Of a stretch of 64,000 nucleotides of DNA, positions 7,986-16,366 are shown piece after piece; within the stretch, counting starts at the first letter, position 1, and the number at the start of each line of letters is the position of its first letter. The stretch comes from Phreatobacter cathodiphilus (GTDB taxonomy: Bacteria > Pseudomonadota > Alphaproteobacteria > Rhizobiales > Phreatobacteraceae), in assembly GCF_003008515.1 (NCBI RefSeq), contig NZ_CP027668.1, forward strand, positions 1,232,001 through 1,296,000, in the 5' to 3' direction. Under the pieces are notes generated by a model. The model was not told where the DNA came from, made no database searches, and saw only the letters and a list, made by a program, of their open reading frames with translations. The translations under genes were made by a program, and so were the position numbers.

Positions 7986-8980
7986 GCAAGGCCCCGCCCC
8001 TGAAACCGCAGGTCTTCCGCCTCGATTCCGATGAGGTCGAGATCGCCCCGCCCAGCGACGCGCCGGTGGTCGACCGGCCGGCGGAGTCGGTGATTGCCGA
8101 AGAGGCGGCGCCGCCGCCCGCCGGGCCGAGCCTGTGGACGCGGCTGTTCTGGACCGGCCTCGGCGGCCTCGTCTCGCTGGCCTTCGGCATTGCCGTGTCG
8201 ACGCTCATCGACGACCTGTTCAACCGCGCCGCCTGGCTCGGCTGGGCCGGCGTCGCGGCGCTCGTGCTCTTCCTGATCGGTGGCCTCGCCCTGCTCGGGC
8301 GCGAGGTCTTCGCCTTGCGCAGCCTCGCCCGCCTCGACACGCTGCGCGAACGCGCGGCGCGGGCGCTCCTCGACAAGGACGACCGGGCCGCCGCCCGTGT
8401 CGCGAGCGACCTTCTCGCCGCCATGGCGGTCAACGCCCGCACAGCCCGTGGTCGCACGGCCGTCCAGGCCGCATTCGCCGAGGGCATCATCGACGGCGTC
8501 CAGCGCCTGCGGATCGTCGAGCGCGAGCTCATCGAGCCGCTCGACCGCGAGGCGACGCGGCTCGTGGCCGAGGCGGCGCGGCGCGTCTCTGTCGTCACCG
8601 CCGTCAGTCCGCGCGCGGCGGTCGACCTCGCCATGGTCTTCGCCACCGCCGTCAGGCTCATCCGGCGCATCGCGGAGGTCTATGGCGGCCGGCCGGGCAC
8701 GCTGGGCATGGTCAAGCTCATCCGCCACGTCCTCGCGCACATGGCGGTGACCGGCGGCATGGCGGCCGGCGACACAGTGCTCGACCAGATCGTCGGCCAC
8801 GGCCTGGCGGCGAAGCTCTCCGCCAAACTGGGGGAGGGGGTGCTGAACGGGCTGCTCACCGCCCGCCTCGGCATCACCGCCATCGCCGTGTCGCGCCCGC
8901 TGCCCTATATCGGCGCGCCGCGGCCGGACGTGCGCGACCTCGTCGGCGACGCCATCACCCTGCGCGGCGACAAGGGCTGA
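7982..8980 (+). CDS. YcjF-family membrane protein (TIGR01620/DUF697)
   Basis: 332 residues: a Pro-rich N-terminal region (1-50), two transmembrane helices (about 56-77 and 85-106) and a C-terminal helical domain that contains GMVKLIRHVLAHMAVTGG and GEGVLNGLLTARLGITAI, as in the YcjF/DUF697 family. It overlaps ycjX by four bases. YcjF is the membrane partner of the YcjX NTPase by genetic linkage; molecular function is not established. The following gene is convergent with only six bases between the stops. Confidence 0.9.
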   Translation: MSKAPPLKPQVFRLDSDEVEIAPPSDAPVVDRPAESVIAEEAAPPPAGPSLWTRLFWTGLGGLVSLAFGIAVSTLIDDLFNRAAWLGWAGVAALVLFLIGGLALLGREVFALRSLARLDTLRERAARALLDKDDRAAARVASDLLAAMAVNARTARGRTAVQAAFAEGIIDGVQRLRIVERELIEPLDREATRLVAEAARRVSVVTAVSPRAAVDLAMVFATAVRLIRRIAEVYGGRPGTLGMVKLIRHVLAHMAVTGGMAAGDTVLDQIVGHGLAAKLSAKLGEGVLNGLLTARLGITAIAVSRPLPYIGAPRPDVRDLVGDAITLRGDKG

Positions 8981-8986
8981 GGCGGC

Positions 8987-9631
8987 TCAAGGCCGGGGTT
9001 TGGCGGCGGGCAGGAGAATGGCCGGCGGGTCCAGCGGGTCGAAGTCGTCGGGCCGGTTCTTGGTCAGCCACAGCGACATCTGCCAGACCGTGTAGCCGCC
9101 GATGAAGACGACGAGACCCATCAGGCCCCAGTTGACCGCGCGGATCGCCTGCACCGTGAGATAGGCGAGCGAGACGGCGAGGCCCGCGGTCGTCGCGGCG
9201 ATGATCACGTAGCGCCAGGCCGGTTCTCCGGCGATGAACCGCGCCTTGGGCGAGGTCCGCGCGATGGTGGCGCAGAGGACACGCACGAAGGCGGCGAAGG
9301 GCGCGTCATGGGCCTCGATCTCCACCATGCCGCGCCAGGAGACGTTGGAGAACCAGATCGTCTTGCCCAGGCGCTGGCGCACCTCCAGCCGGTAACGGCG
9401 GGTGTAGAGATTGGCCGGGCGGAAGACGAGGCGCACGCTCTCGATCTGGTGCAGCGGCAGCCGGCCGGAGGAGCGCCCGTCGGACCAGGCGAGATCGCGC
9501 TCCTCGATGGTGAAGCTGATCTCCGGCCCGATGAGCTTGGGCCGATGGCGGAAGGTCGGCCGCCCCTCGGCGTCGCGCCACAGGGCGGTGTCGTCCGGGG
9601 TGGCGTCGGCAGGGGCGGCGGAACGGGTCAT
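8987..9631 (-). CDS. Conserved hypothetical membrane protein, 214 aa
   Basis: I do not recognise a named family. Residues 1-125 are soluble and resemble a small beta-rich PH-like module (EISFTIEERDLAWSDGR..GRLPLHQIESVRLVF, then a run of strands ending in KTIWFSNVSW). Two transmembrane helices follow at about 142-162 and 170-190, and the tail is short and Pro-rich. The arrangement (beta module plus two helices) recurs in Rhizobiales hypotheticals. It is convergent with ycjF, which does not imply a shared role. The ATG at 9631 is the first in frame with a sensible N-terminus. Confidence 0.75.
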   Translation of the reverse strand: MTRSAAPADATPDDTALWRDAEGRPTFRHRPKLIGPEISFTIEERDLAWSDGRSSGRLPLHQIESVRLVFRPANLYTRRYRLEVRQRLGKTIWFSNVSWRGMVEIEAHDAPFAAFVRVLCATIARTSPKARFIAGEPAWRYVIIAATTAGLAVSLAYLTVQAIRAVNWGLMGLVVFIGGYTVWQMSLWLTKNRPDDFDPLDPPAILLPAAKPRP

Positions 9632-9817
9632 GGCGCGTCTCTACACGCGGCTTGGACGCAGCGGAAGGCGGCGAGCGCGCCCAGCGTAACCTTACCGCGA
9701 GGTCGCATCGCCGCAGGGCCGCCGCGCGCCCTCCGCCGGGGCCTGCGGCCTTGCCTCGCCGGCCGGCCCAAGCCATGATCCCCGCACGTTTTTTCGCCTT
9801 CGCGTCGGGAGTGTTCC

Positions 9818-11065
9818 ATGAAGGCCATCATCGTCGGCGGCGGTGTCGGGGGACTGACCACCGCCCTCATGCTCGCCGAGCGCGGCATCGGCTGCGAGGT
9901 CTACGAGCAGGCCTCCGAAATCCGCGAGCTCGGGGTCGGCATCAACACCTTGCCGCACGCGATCAAGGAACTGGCCGGGCTCGGCCTGCTGCCGCGCCTC
10001 GACGACGTCGCCATCCGCACCCACGAACTGATCTACACCAACCGCTTCGGCCAGGAGATCTGGCGCGAGCCGCGCGGTGTGGAGGCCGGCTTCGACGTGC
10101 CGCAGTTCTCCATCCATCGCGGCCGGCTGCAGACCGTCATCCACCAGGCGGTCCGTGCGCGGCTCGGCGAGAGCCGCATCTTCACCGGCCACCGGCTCGG
10201 CGCCTGGAAGCAGGACGACGGCGGCGTCACCGCCTGGTTCTTCGACCGCGAGGGCCGCCATGTCCGCACCGCCCATGGCGACGTGCTGATCGGTGCCGAC
10301 GGCATCCACTCCACCGTGCGCCGCTCGCTCTTCCCGAAAGAGGGCCCGCCCGCCTGGAACGGCATCATGCTGTGGCGCGGCGCGCTGGACTGGCCGGATT
10401 TCCTCACCGGCCGCTCCATGGTGATCGCCGGCGGCATGAGCGCCAAGCTGGTGATCTATCCGATCGCCGAGGGCCTCGCCCCGGGGCGGAAGCTGACCAA
10501 CTGGGCCATCGCCGCCAAGATCGGCGAGAACAACGCGACGCCGCCGCGCCGCGAGGACTGGTCGCGTCCCGGCCGGTTCGAGGACATCATGCCCTATCTC
10601 AAGCGCTTTTCGCTGCCCTATCTCGACGCGCAGCGGATGATCGAGGCGACGCCCGAGTTCTGGGAATATCCGATGTGCGATCGCGACGCGCTGCCGCGCT
10701 GGAGCCACGGCCGCGTGACGCTCCTCGGCGACGCTGCGCATCCCATGTATCCCGTCGGCTCCAACGGCGCCTCGCAGGCGATCCTCGACGCGCGCTGCCT
10801 CGCCGACCTCCTCGTGTCCGCCGACCATCCGGTCCAGGCGCTGTGGGCCTATGACCAGGAACGTCTGCCGGCGACCGCCCAGATCGTGCGCATGAACCGC
10901 AAGGGCGGCCCGGAGGGTGTCATCGACGCGGTGGAGGAGCGCGCGCCCGAGGGTTTCACCGACATCGACACGGTGCTGTCCTTCGAGGAGCGCAAGGCCA
11001 TCGTGCGCGGCTATGCCTCGACGGCGGGCTTCTCGCAGGACAAGGTCAACCGTAAGGCGGCCTGA
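9818..11065 (+). CDS. FAD-dependent aromatic-ring monooxygenase
   Basis: 415 residues with the three flavoprotein hydroxylase motifs: GGGVGG at 7-12 (GxGxxG Rossmann fold), DVLIGADGIHS at 155-165 (DG motif) and TLLGDAAHPMYP at 301-312 (GD motif). This is the class A hydroxylase family of salicylate hydroxylase and PhzS-like enzymes, which use NAD(P)H and oxygen to hydroxylate aromatic substrates. The substrate is not readable. It is preceded by GGGAG at a good distance. Neighbours are an EamA transporter, a cupin, a DUF2848 protein and hmgA, which suggests catabolism of an aromatic compound. Confidence 0.88.
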   Translation: MKAIIVGGGVGGLTTALMLAERGIGCEVYEQASEIRELGVGINTLPHAIKELAGLGLLPRLDDVAIRTHELIYTNRFGQEIWREPRGVEAGFDVPQFSIHRGRLQTVIHQAVRARLGESRIFTGHRLGAWKQDDGGVTAWFFDREGRHVRTAHGDVLIGADGIHSTVRRSLFPKEGPPAWNGIMLWRGALDWPDFLTGRSMVIAGGMSAKLVIYPIAEGLAPGRKLTNWAIAAKIGENNATPPRREDWSRPGRFEDIMPYLKRFSLPYLDAQRMIEATPEFWEYPMCDRDALPRWSHGRVTLLGDAAHPMYPVGSNGASQAILDARCLADLLVSADHPVQALWAYDQERLPATAQIVRMNRKGGPEGVIDAVEERAPEGFTDIDTVLSFEERKAIVRGYASTAGFSQDKVNRKAA

Positions 11066-11112
11066 CCTCCTCGACACGGTCGGGGGCCGCCGTGCCCCCG
11101 GACGGTTTCCCG

Positions 11113-12015
11113 ATGATCGCCAATGCCCGCATGCGCGAGGCCGCGCTTCTCCTTCTCGGCTGCGGGATCTGTCTCGGCGCGACCCTGCCGCTGCAGAAAC
11201 TGGCGGCTGCGGCCGGCGTGCAGCCGGCCTCCTGGGTCTTCGTCTCGACGCTCGGCGCCAGCATCCTCCTCACCATCGGCGCGGTGGCGAGGGGGCGTGC
11301 GCCGTCGCCGCGCCACCGGGTCTATTACCTGATCGCGGCGCTGGTCTCCTTCGTCATCCCCAACCTCATCATCTACGTGGTGATTCCGAAGATCGGCGCC
11401 GGTCTGGCGGGCATGATGTTCGCCCTTTCGCCGATCCTGACGCTGACGGTCGCCTCCATCGTCGCGCGGCGCGTGCCGCCGCTTCTCGGCGTCGTCGGCA
11501 TCGTCGTGGGTCTGGCGGGCGTCCTCGTCATCATCGCCTTTCGCGGCGACGGCGCCGGCAGCGACACCTCGCTGCGCTGGGTATTGCTGGCCCTGTGCAT
11601 CCCGGTCTGCCTGGCCTCCGGCAACGTCTACCGGTCGCACAACTGGCCGGCGGGCGCGGATTCGCTCTCGCTCGCCTCGGCCATCAACATCGTGGCGGCG
11701 GCGCTGCTCTTGACGGCCGTCTTCGCGTCGGGGGAGGGGGTCCAGGGCCTTACCGGGGTTCTCGGCGTGCCCGGTCTCATCATCGCGCAGATCATCGCCA
11801 CGGGCGCCAACCTCGCCATGTTCTTCCGCCTGCAGCAGGTGGGCGGGCCGGTCTATCTCAGCCAGATCGGCTATGCCGCCGCGGCCGTGGGGCTCGTCGC
11901 GGGCACGCTGATCCTCGGCGAAACCTATGCGCCCGCCACATGGGCGGGCGCTGTCGTCGTCGTCGTCGGCGTCGCCCTCGTCACCTATGCGCAGGCGCGG
12001 GCGACGCCGTCCTGA
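11113..12015 (+). CDS. EamA/DMT-family transporter
   Basis: About 300 residues and ten predicted transmembrane helices, with two EamA repeats. The start is uncertain: the ATG at 11113, a GTG at 11092 with GGGGG upstream, or an ATG at 11131 directly before the first helix (REAALLLLGCGICLGATLPL) are all possible. It begins 47 bp after the flavin monooxygenase stop in the same direction, so it could carry the substrate or product of that enzyme (inference). It is unrelated in detail to the EamA gene at 5080. Its stop abuts that of the convergent cupin gene. Confidence 0.85.
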   Translation: MIANARMREAALLLLGCGICLGATLPLQKLAAAAGVQPASWVFVSTLGASILLTIGAVARGRAPSPRHRVYYLIAALVSFVIPNLIIYVVIPKIGAGLAGMMFALSPILTLTVASIVARRVPPLLGVVGIVVGLAGVLVIIAFRGDGAGSDTSLRWVLLALCIPVCLASGNVYRSHNWPAGADSLSLASAINIVAAALLLTAVFASGEGVQGLTGVLGVPGLIIAQIIATGANLAMFFRLQQVGGPVYLSQIGYAAAAVGLVAGTLILGETYAPATWAGAVVVVVGVALVTYAQARATPS

Positions 12016-12471
12016 TCACGCGCCGGGCGGCGGCGGCAGGAAGACCACCTCGTGCTTGGCCGAGAGCGCCACCACGGCGTCCGGGTTCTGCTCGGGCAGG
12101 GAATGGATGCCCCAGAACAGGTCGTAGAGCTTGCGGGTCGGCGAGACCCAGAAGAAGCACTTCACCGTCTGGTCGGTCTTGTTGAAGATGCCGTGGGCGA
12201 GGCCCATGGGCAGGCGGATGAGGTCGCCGGCGGTCGCCACGAACTCCTTGCCCTCCAGCACGAGGTCGAAGCGCCCCTCGAGCATGTAGATGAACTCGTC
12301 CTGGGTCGGGTGGATGTGCGGCGGCACGAAGGTGCCGGGCGGGAAGGTGGCGTGCCAGGACATGGAGGTCTCGCTGACCTGCTTGGGCACATAGGTCTGG
12401 CCGAGAATGTTCCAGACGATCCCGTCAATCCCGGTTCCGGCCTTGGTGATGCCGGCGCTCATCGGCTGCAT
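12016..12471 (-). CDS. Single-domain cupin protein
   Basis: 151 residues with a complete cupin motif 1, PPHIHPTQDEFIYMLEG, giving His52, His54 and Glu59, and motif 2 around RLPMGLAHGIFN with His93. These four residues normally bind one Fe, Mn or Ni ion. Small cupins of this type include dioxygenases, isomerases and sensory proteins, so the reaction is open. I start it at 12471 because AGAGGGG lies just upstream; an in-frame ATG at 12513 would add 14 residues with no cupin homology. It is convergent with the EamA gene and divergent from the DUF2848 gene. Confidence 0.87.
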   Translation of the reverse strand: MQPMSAGITKAGTGIDGIVWNILGQTYVPKQVSETSMSWHATFPPGTFVPPHIHPTQDEFIYMLEGRFDLVLEGKEFVATAGDLIRLPMGLAHGIFNKTDQTVKCFFWVSPTRKLYDLFWGIHSLPEQNPDAVVALSAKHEVVFLPPPPGA

Positions 12472-12658
12472 GATTGTCCCCTCTGAAAGACGTCGGCGCG
12501 GATCAAACCGCATGCATCGGGCGACGGCAACCGCCGCCCCGCGTTAAGCTTAGCGGGCCTGCCTTGCAGCCCTGCGACGGGCCCGGCCGCAGCAGGCCAT
12601 GGCGGCGCGGCCTCACTCGCGCTATCCCTCCTCGTCGCCCTCGAGGATCTTTCCCGCC

Positions 12659-13339
12659 ATGCTGACCTTCACCCGCCACGCCGCCGGCCGCTCCGACCGC
12701 ATCGCCGTCGAACTCGAGACCCTGGTCGTCGCCGGCTGGGCCGGCCGCGACGAGGCCGCGATCCAGCACCATATCCACGAACTCGCCGCCATCGGCGTGC
12801 CGCCGCCGTCCTCCGTGCCGGTCTTCTACCGCGGCGCCGCCGCGCTGGTCACGCAGAGCCGGCGCGTCGAGGTGCTCGGCCCCGATTCCTCCGGCGAGAT
12901 CGAGCCGGTCGTCCTGTCGCTCGCCGACGGGCTCTGGGTGACGGTCGGCTCCGACCATACCGACCGCAAGGCCGAGACCTACGGCATCGCCCTGTCCAAG
13001 CAGATGTGCGCCAAGCCGGTCGGCACCATCCTGTGGAAATACGAGGAGGTCGCGCCCCACTGGGACCAGCTCATGCTGCGCGCCCATGCGGTGATCGGCG
13101 GCGAGCGCGTGCTCTACCAAGAAGGGCCGCTCGCCCAGCTCCGCCCGCCCCCGGACCTCATCGCCAAGTGGACCGGCCGCGACACCCTGCTGCCGGCGAC
13201 CCTCATGTTCGGCGGCACGCTCGGCGCCATCGGCGGCATCCGGCCGGCGGCGCGCTTCGAGATGGAGTTGATCGACCCGGTGCTGAACAGGACGATCGCC
13301 CACGCCTACGACATCGTGGACCTGCCCGTGGTGAGCTGA
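12659..13339 (+). CDS. DUF2848 family protein
   Basis: 226 residues. I recognise the DUF2848 pattern: AVELETLVVAGWAGRD near the start, a central SDHTDRKAE.YGIALSKQMCAKPVG, and a C-terminal LMFGGTLGAIGGIRPAARFEMEL. The C-terminal part resembles the beta-rich fold of fumarylacetoacetate-hydrolase-like proteins, but I cannot confirm relationship or metal ligands. No function is established for the family. The start at 12659 has GAGGAT upstream; an in-frame ATG at 12599 adds a low-complexity 20 residues. The location next to hmgA makes a hydrolase or isomerase role in aromatic catabolism an attractive guess. Confidence 0.82.
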   Translation: MLTFTRHAAGRSDRIAVELETLVVAGWAGRDEAAIQHHIHELAAIGVPPPSSVPVFYRGAAALVTQSRRVEVLGPDSSGEIEPVVLSLADGLWVTVGSDHTDRKAETYGIALSKQMCAKPVGTILWKYEEVAPHWDQLMLRAHAVIGGERVLYQEGPLAQLRPPPDLIAKWTGRDTLLPATLMFGGTLGAIGGIRPAARFEMELIDPVLNRTIAHAYDIVDLPVVS

Positions 13340-13394
13340 TCAGGCGAAGCGAAGGGTGGCGAACGGGGCCGGTTGCTCCCGCCCGCCGCCCGCC

Positions 13395-14759
13395 CTACTT
13401 CGGCTCCTTGCGCGTCGGGTCGAAGTGCTTCCTCAGATCCTTCCAGCAGTCGGTGTAGTTCGGCTGCAGGGTGGAGAGTTCGCTGGCCCACTTCGTCACG
13501 CGCTGCGGAAAGCGCGTCTCGAACATGAAGGCCATGGTGCCCGTCAGCTTGGTGGGCTTCAGCTCCGCGTTGCTGGCATGTTCGAAGGCGGTCATGTCCG
13601 GCCCGTGCGGCAGCATGCAGTTGTGCAGGCTCATGCCCCCCGGCACGAAGCCCTCCGGCTTGGCGTCGTAGACGCCGTAGATGAGCCCCATGAACTCGCT
13701 CATCAGGTTGCGATGGTACCAGGGCGGGCGGAACGTGTTCTCGCCCACCATCCAGCGCTCGGGGAAGATGACGAAGTCGACATTGGCGGTGCCGGGCGTC
13801 TCGGAGGGCGCCGTCATCACCGTGAAGATCGAGGGATCGGCGTGGTCGAACAGGATCGGGCCGACGGGCGAGAAGTGCCTGAGGTCGTATTTGTAGGGGT
13901 AGTAGTTGCCGTGCCAGGCGGCGACGTCCAGCGGCGACTGGTCGATCGGCGCCGCATAGAGCTCGCCGCCCCACTTGGCATAGATGGTTGAGGGCTCCTC
14001 GCGATCCTCGTAGGCCGCCACGGGGGTGAGGAAGTCGCGTGAATTGGCCAGGCAGTTGGCGCCGATGGGCCCGCGGTCCGGCACGGTGAAGGCGCCGCCG
14101 TAATTTTCGCAGACATAGGCGCGGGCCGGCCCGTCGACGAGCTCGACCTTGAAGACCACGCCGCGCGGAATGATGCAGATCTCGCCCGGCTCGATCTCGA
14201 TGATCCCGAACTCGGTGCAGAAGCGCAGCCGATTCTCCTGGGCGACGACGAGGAACTCGCCGTCGGCGTTGAACATGTATTCGTTGGCCATGGAGCGGGT
14301 GACGACCAGCACATGGGCGGCCATGCCGACCTGGGTGTCGGAATCGCCCGCCGTCGTCACGGTCCACAGGCCGTTGACGAAGGTGACGGGGTCGGCGGGG
14401 ATCGGGGTGGGGTCCCAGCGCAGCTGGTTGATCGGCAGGTCGCTCTCGTTCCGGGCCTCGGGCGCGGTGCGCATCAGCCCCTTGTCGACCTTCCGGTAGC
14501 GGCCGGAATGTTTCACCGAGGGGCGGATGCGGTAAAGCCAGGAGCGCTGGTTGGTCGCCTGCGGGGCGGTGAAGGGCGAGCCGGAGAGCTGCTCCGCATA
14601 GAGCCCGTAATTGCACTTCTGCGGCGAGTTGCGGCCGATCGGCAGGGCGCCTGGCAGGGCCTCCGTCTCGAAGGAATTTCCGAAGCCCGACATGTACTGG
14701 AGCGTGCCGCCGCCGCGGCCGTCGGTGGGCACGAAGCCCGTCACATATTGCAGGGTCAT
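13395..14759 (-). CDS. hmgA: Homogentisate 1,2-dioxygenase
   Basis: 454 residues with full-length homology to HmgA/HGD. It opens homogentisate to maleylacetoacetate, the central step of tyrosine and phenylalanine breakdown. The iron ligands of human HGD (His335, Glu341, His371) correspond to His349, Glu355 and His385 here with a constant offset of 14, within [15 protein letters not shown] and [10 protein letters not shown]. The start at 14759 has GGAGG seven bases upstream. The usual partners (maleylacetoacetate isomerase, fumarylacetoacetase) are not in the window. A strong promoter with an embedded palindrome lies directly upstream, so substrate-controlled repression is likely. Confidence 0.97.
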   Translation of the reverse strand: MTLQYVTGFVPTDGRGGGTLQYMSGFGNSFETEALPGALPIGRNSPQKCNYGLYAEQLSGSPFTAPQATNQRSWLYRIRPSVKHSGRYRKVDKGLMRTAPEARNESDLPINQLRWDPTPIPADPVTFVNGLWTVTTAGDSDTQVGMAAHVLVVTRSMANEYMFNADGEFLVVAQENRLRFCTEFGIIEIEPGEICIIPRGVVFKVELVDGPARAYVCENYGGAFTVPDRGPIGANCLANSRDFLTPVAAYEDREEPSTIYAKWGGELYAAPIDQSPLDVAAWHGNYYPYKYDLRHFSPVGPILFDHADPSIFTVMTAPSETPGTANVDFVIFPERWMVGENTFRPPWYHRNLMSEFMGLIYGVYDAKPEGFVPGGMSLHNCMLPHGPDMTAFEHASNAELKPTKLTGTMAFMFETRFPQRVTKWASELSTLQPNYTDCWKDLRKHFDPTRKEPK

Positions 14760-14788
14760 GGCGTTCCTCCGGTTCTTGTCGCCTCATT

Positions 14789-14817
14789 CATTTAGTTGCA
14801 GTTGCAACTATCGTCAA
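14789..14817 (-). promoter_or_regulatory. hmgA promoter with embedded operator palindrome
   Basis: On the minus strand TTGACG (14817-14812) is followed after exactly 17 bases by TAAATG (14794-14789), ending 29 bases before the hmgA ATG. Positions 14793-14810 form a perfect inverted repeat TAGTTGCA-N2-TGCAACTA that fills the spacer and touches the -10 box. Such a position is typical of repressor operators, for example of the MarR family; no regulator gene is in the window. Confidence 0.72.
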
Positions 14818-14850
14818 ACGGGTGTCCCCGTGGCGCTTCGCGTCTTCGGC

Positions 14851-16077
14851 TCAGGCGAGGGCGTCGCGGCCGAAGCGCCGCTGCAGCATAGCCATGATGC
14901 CGAGCGCCACCAGCGCCGTGCCGAAGGCGAACAGCAGCGTCGCGTTCGGTCCGGCCTGCCGCATCAGGAAGGCGAACACCATGGGCGACATGGCGAAGGC
15001 GACGTTGAGCGGCAGGTTCAGCCGCCCGCTCATGGTCGCATAGGTCTCCTTGCCGAACAGGGCGAGGGGAGCGACGTTGCGCACCACGGTCATGGCACCC
15101 GCCGACAGGCCGAAGGCCAGGACGAAGGCCACCGCAGCCGGCGCCGAGGCCGGCCCGAGCACCGGCAGCAGCATGGCGAAGGGCATCAGCCCCGTCGCGA
15201 TGAGGCCGACGGTCAGGATACCGACCGCGCGGCCGAAGATCATCTCGGCGAGGCGCGAGGCGACCTGTGCCGGTCCCATCAGGCTGCCGACGAAGACGGC
15301 GAAGGCCAGGGGATGGCCCGACATCCGCAGCAGTTCCACGAGTTGCAGCGGCAGGCCCCAGGAGATGAAACCGGTCAGCGAGAAGGTGCCGGCCATGAGC
15401 ACGAAGGCGGCACGCCGCCGCTCCGGGGCCAGGGCCGGGGCCGGCGCCGTTCCCGCGACATGGCGCGCCGGGCGGTCCTCCTCCCGCGTCAGTGGCGCCA
15501 CGAAGATGGCGTGGACGGGGGCACAGACCGCGAGGTTGAGGGCGGCGAAGACGAGGCACATGCCGCGCCAGCCGAGGGTCGGCTCAAGCCAGGTGCCGAG
15601 CGGCCAGAACACGCTGGAGGAGAGGCCTCCCAGCAGCATGAGCAGGCCGATCGCCTGCCGCGCCTTCGGGCCCGCCATCTGCGCGATGGCGGCGGCCGGC
15701 GCCTGGGTAAGCACCAGCGGCATGCCGAGGCCGATCAGCATCCAGCCGAGGAGATACGTCGTCGTCCCCTGCGCATGGGCGATGGCGAGCAAGGCGAGGG
15801 CGAGGAACAGCGATCCCGCCACCATCGGCCAGCGGGCTCCGTAGGCGTCCACCAGGCGGCCGAAGCGCGGCGCCACCGCCGCGCCAACCAGCAGCATCAC
15901 CGTGACCCCGCCGAAGATTGCCTCGGTCGGCATGGCGAGTTCGCGTGCCAGCGGTCCCGCGAGCATGGGCGGCAGCCAGAAGGTCGTTCCCCAGCCGATG
16001 ATCTGCGTCACCGCCAGCGGCGTCGCCAGCGGCAGGAGGCGGATGCTGTCGGGCTTGAGCAGGGCGGGATCGGGCAT
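14851..16077 (-). CDS. MFS transporter
   Basis: 408 residues, about twelve transmembrane helices, with a basic loop after the first pair (VAPRFGRLVDAYGARWPMVAG), the MFS motif-A region. The middle cytoplasmic loop is REEDRPARHVAGTAPAPALAPERR. The start at 16077 (MPDPALL) is preferred over 16221, because the intervening 48 residues are Arg/Pro-rich and unlike a protein. The substrate is unknown. It lies upstream of hmgA in the same direction, but the 91-bp gap contains the hmgA promoter, so the two are at most partly co-transcribed. Uptake or efflux of an aromatic acid is a guess from context. Confidence 0.85.
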   Translation of the reverse strand: MPDPALLKPDSIRLLPLATPLAVTQIIGWGTTFWLPPMLAGPLARELAMPTEAIFGGVTVMLLVGAAVAPRFGRLVDAYGARWPMVAGSLFLALALLAIAHAQGTTTYLLGWMLIGLGMPLVLTQAPAAAIAQMAGPKARQAIGLLMLLGGLSSSVFWPLGTWLEPTLGWRGMCLVFAALNLAVCAPVHAIFVAPLTREEDRPARHVAGTAPAPALAPERRRAAFVLMAGTFSLTGFISWGLPLQLVELLRMSGHPLAFAVFVGSLMGPAQVASRLAEMIFGRAVGILTVGLIATGLMPFAMLLPVLGPASAPAAVAFVLAFGLSAGAMTVVRNVAPLALFGKETYATMSGRLNLPLNVAFAMSPMVFAFLMRQAGPNATLLFAFGTALVALGIMAMLQRRFGRDALA

Positions 16078-16234
16078 GAAGCGGGCGGACCCTGTCGGTC
16101 GTGGATCCGCACGGGCACCGATGCGGGGCCGAGGATCAAGCCGGCAACGCGGCCGCGCGACAAGGGGGGCGTGTGCACGGCAGACCGGCGCCTCTTGATC
16201 CCGCCGCGCAAATGTGGTCACTCGCCGTCTCGGC

Positions 16235-16308
16235 GCGGGTATAGCTCAATGGTAGAGCAGCAGCCTTCCAAGCTGAATACGCGGGTTCGATTCCCGCTAC
16301 CCGCTCCA
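16235..16308 (+). tRNA. tRNA-Gly (anticodon TCC)
   Basis: A 74-base cloverleaf with encoded CCA: acceptor GCGGGTA / TACCCGC, D-arm GCTC / GAGC, anticodon loop CTTCCAA and T-arm GCGGG-TTCGATT-CCCGC. The 27G-43A non-pair in the anticodon stem is also usual in bacterial tRNA-Gly(UCC). It reads GGA and GGG codons. Confidence 0.97.
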
Positions 16309-16366
16309 GCTTCCAAGCCTCTTCAGCGTTCGCCTGCCGAAGCCCGGCGGTGGCTCGCCGTGCCTC

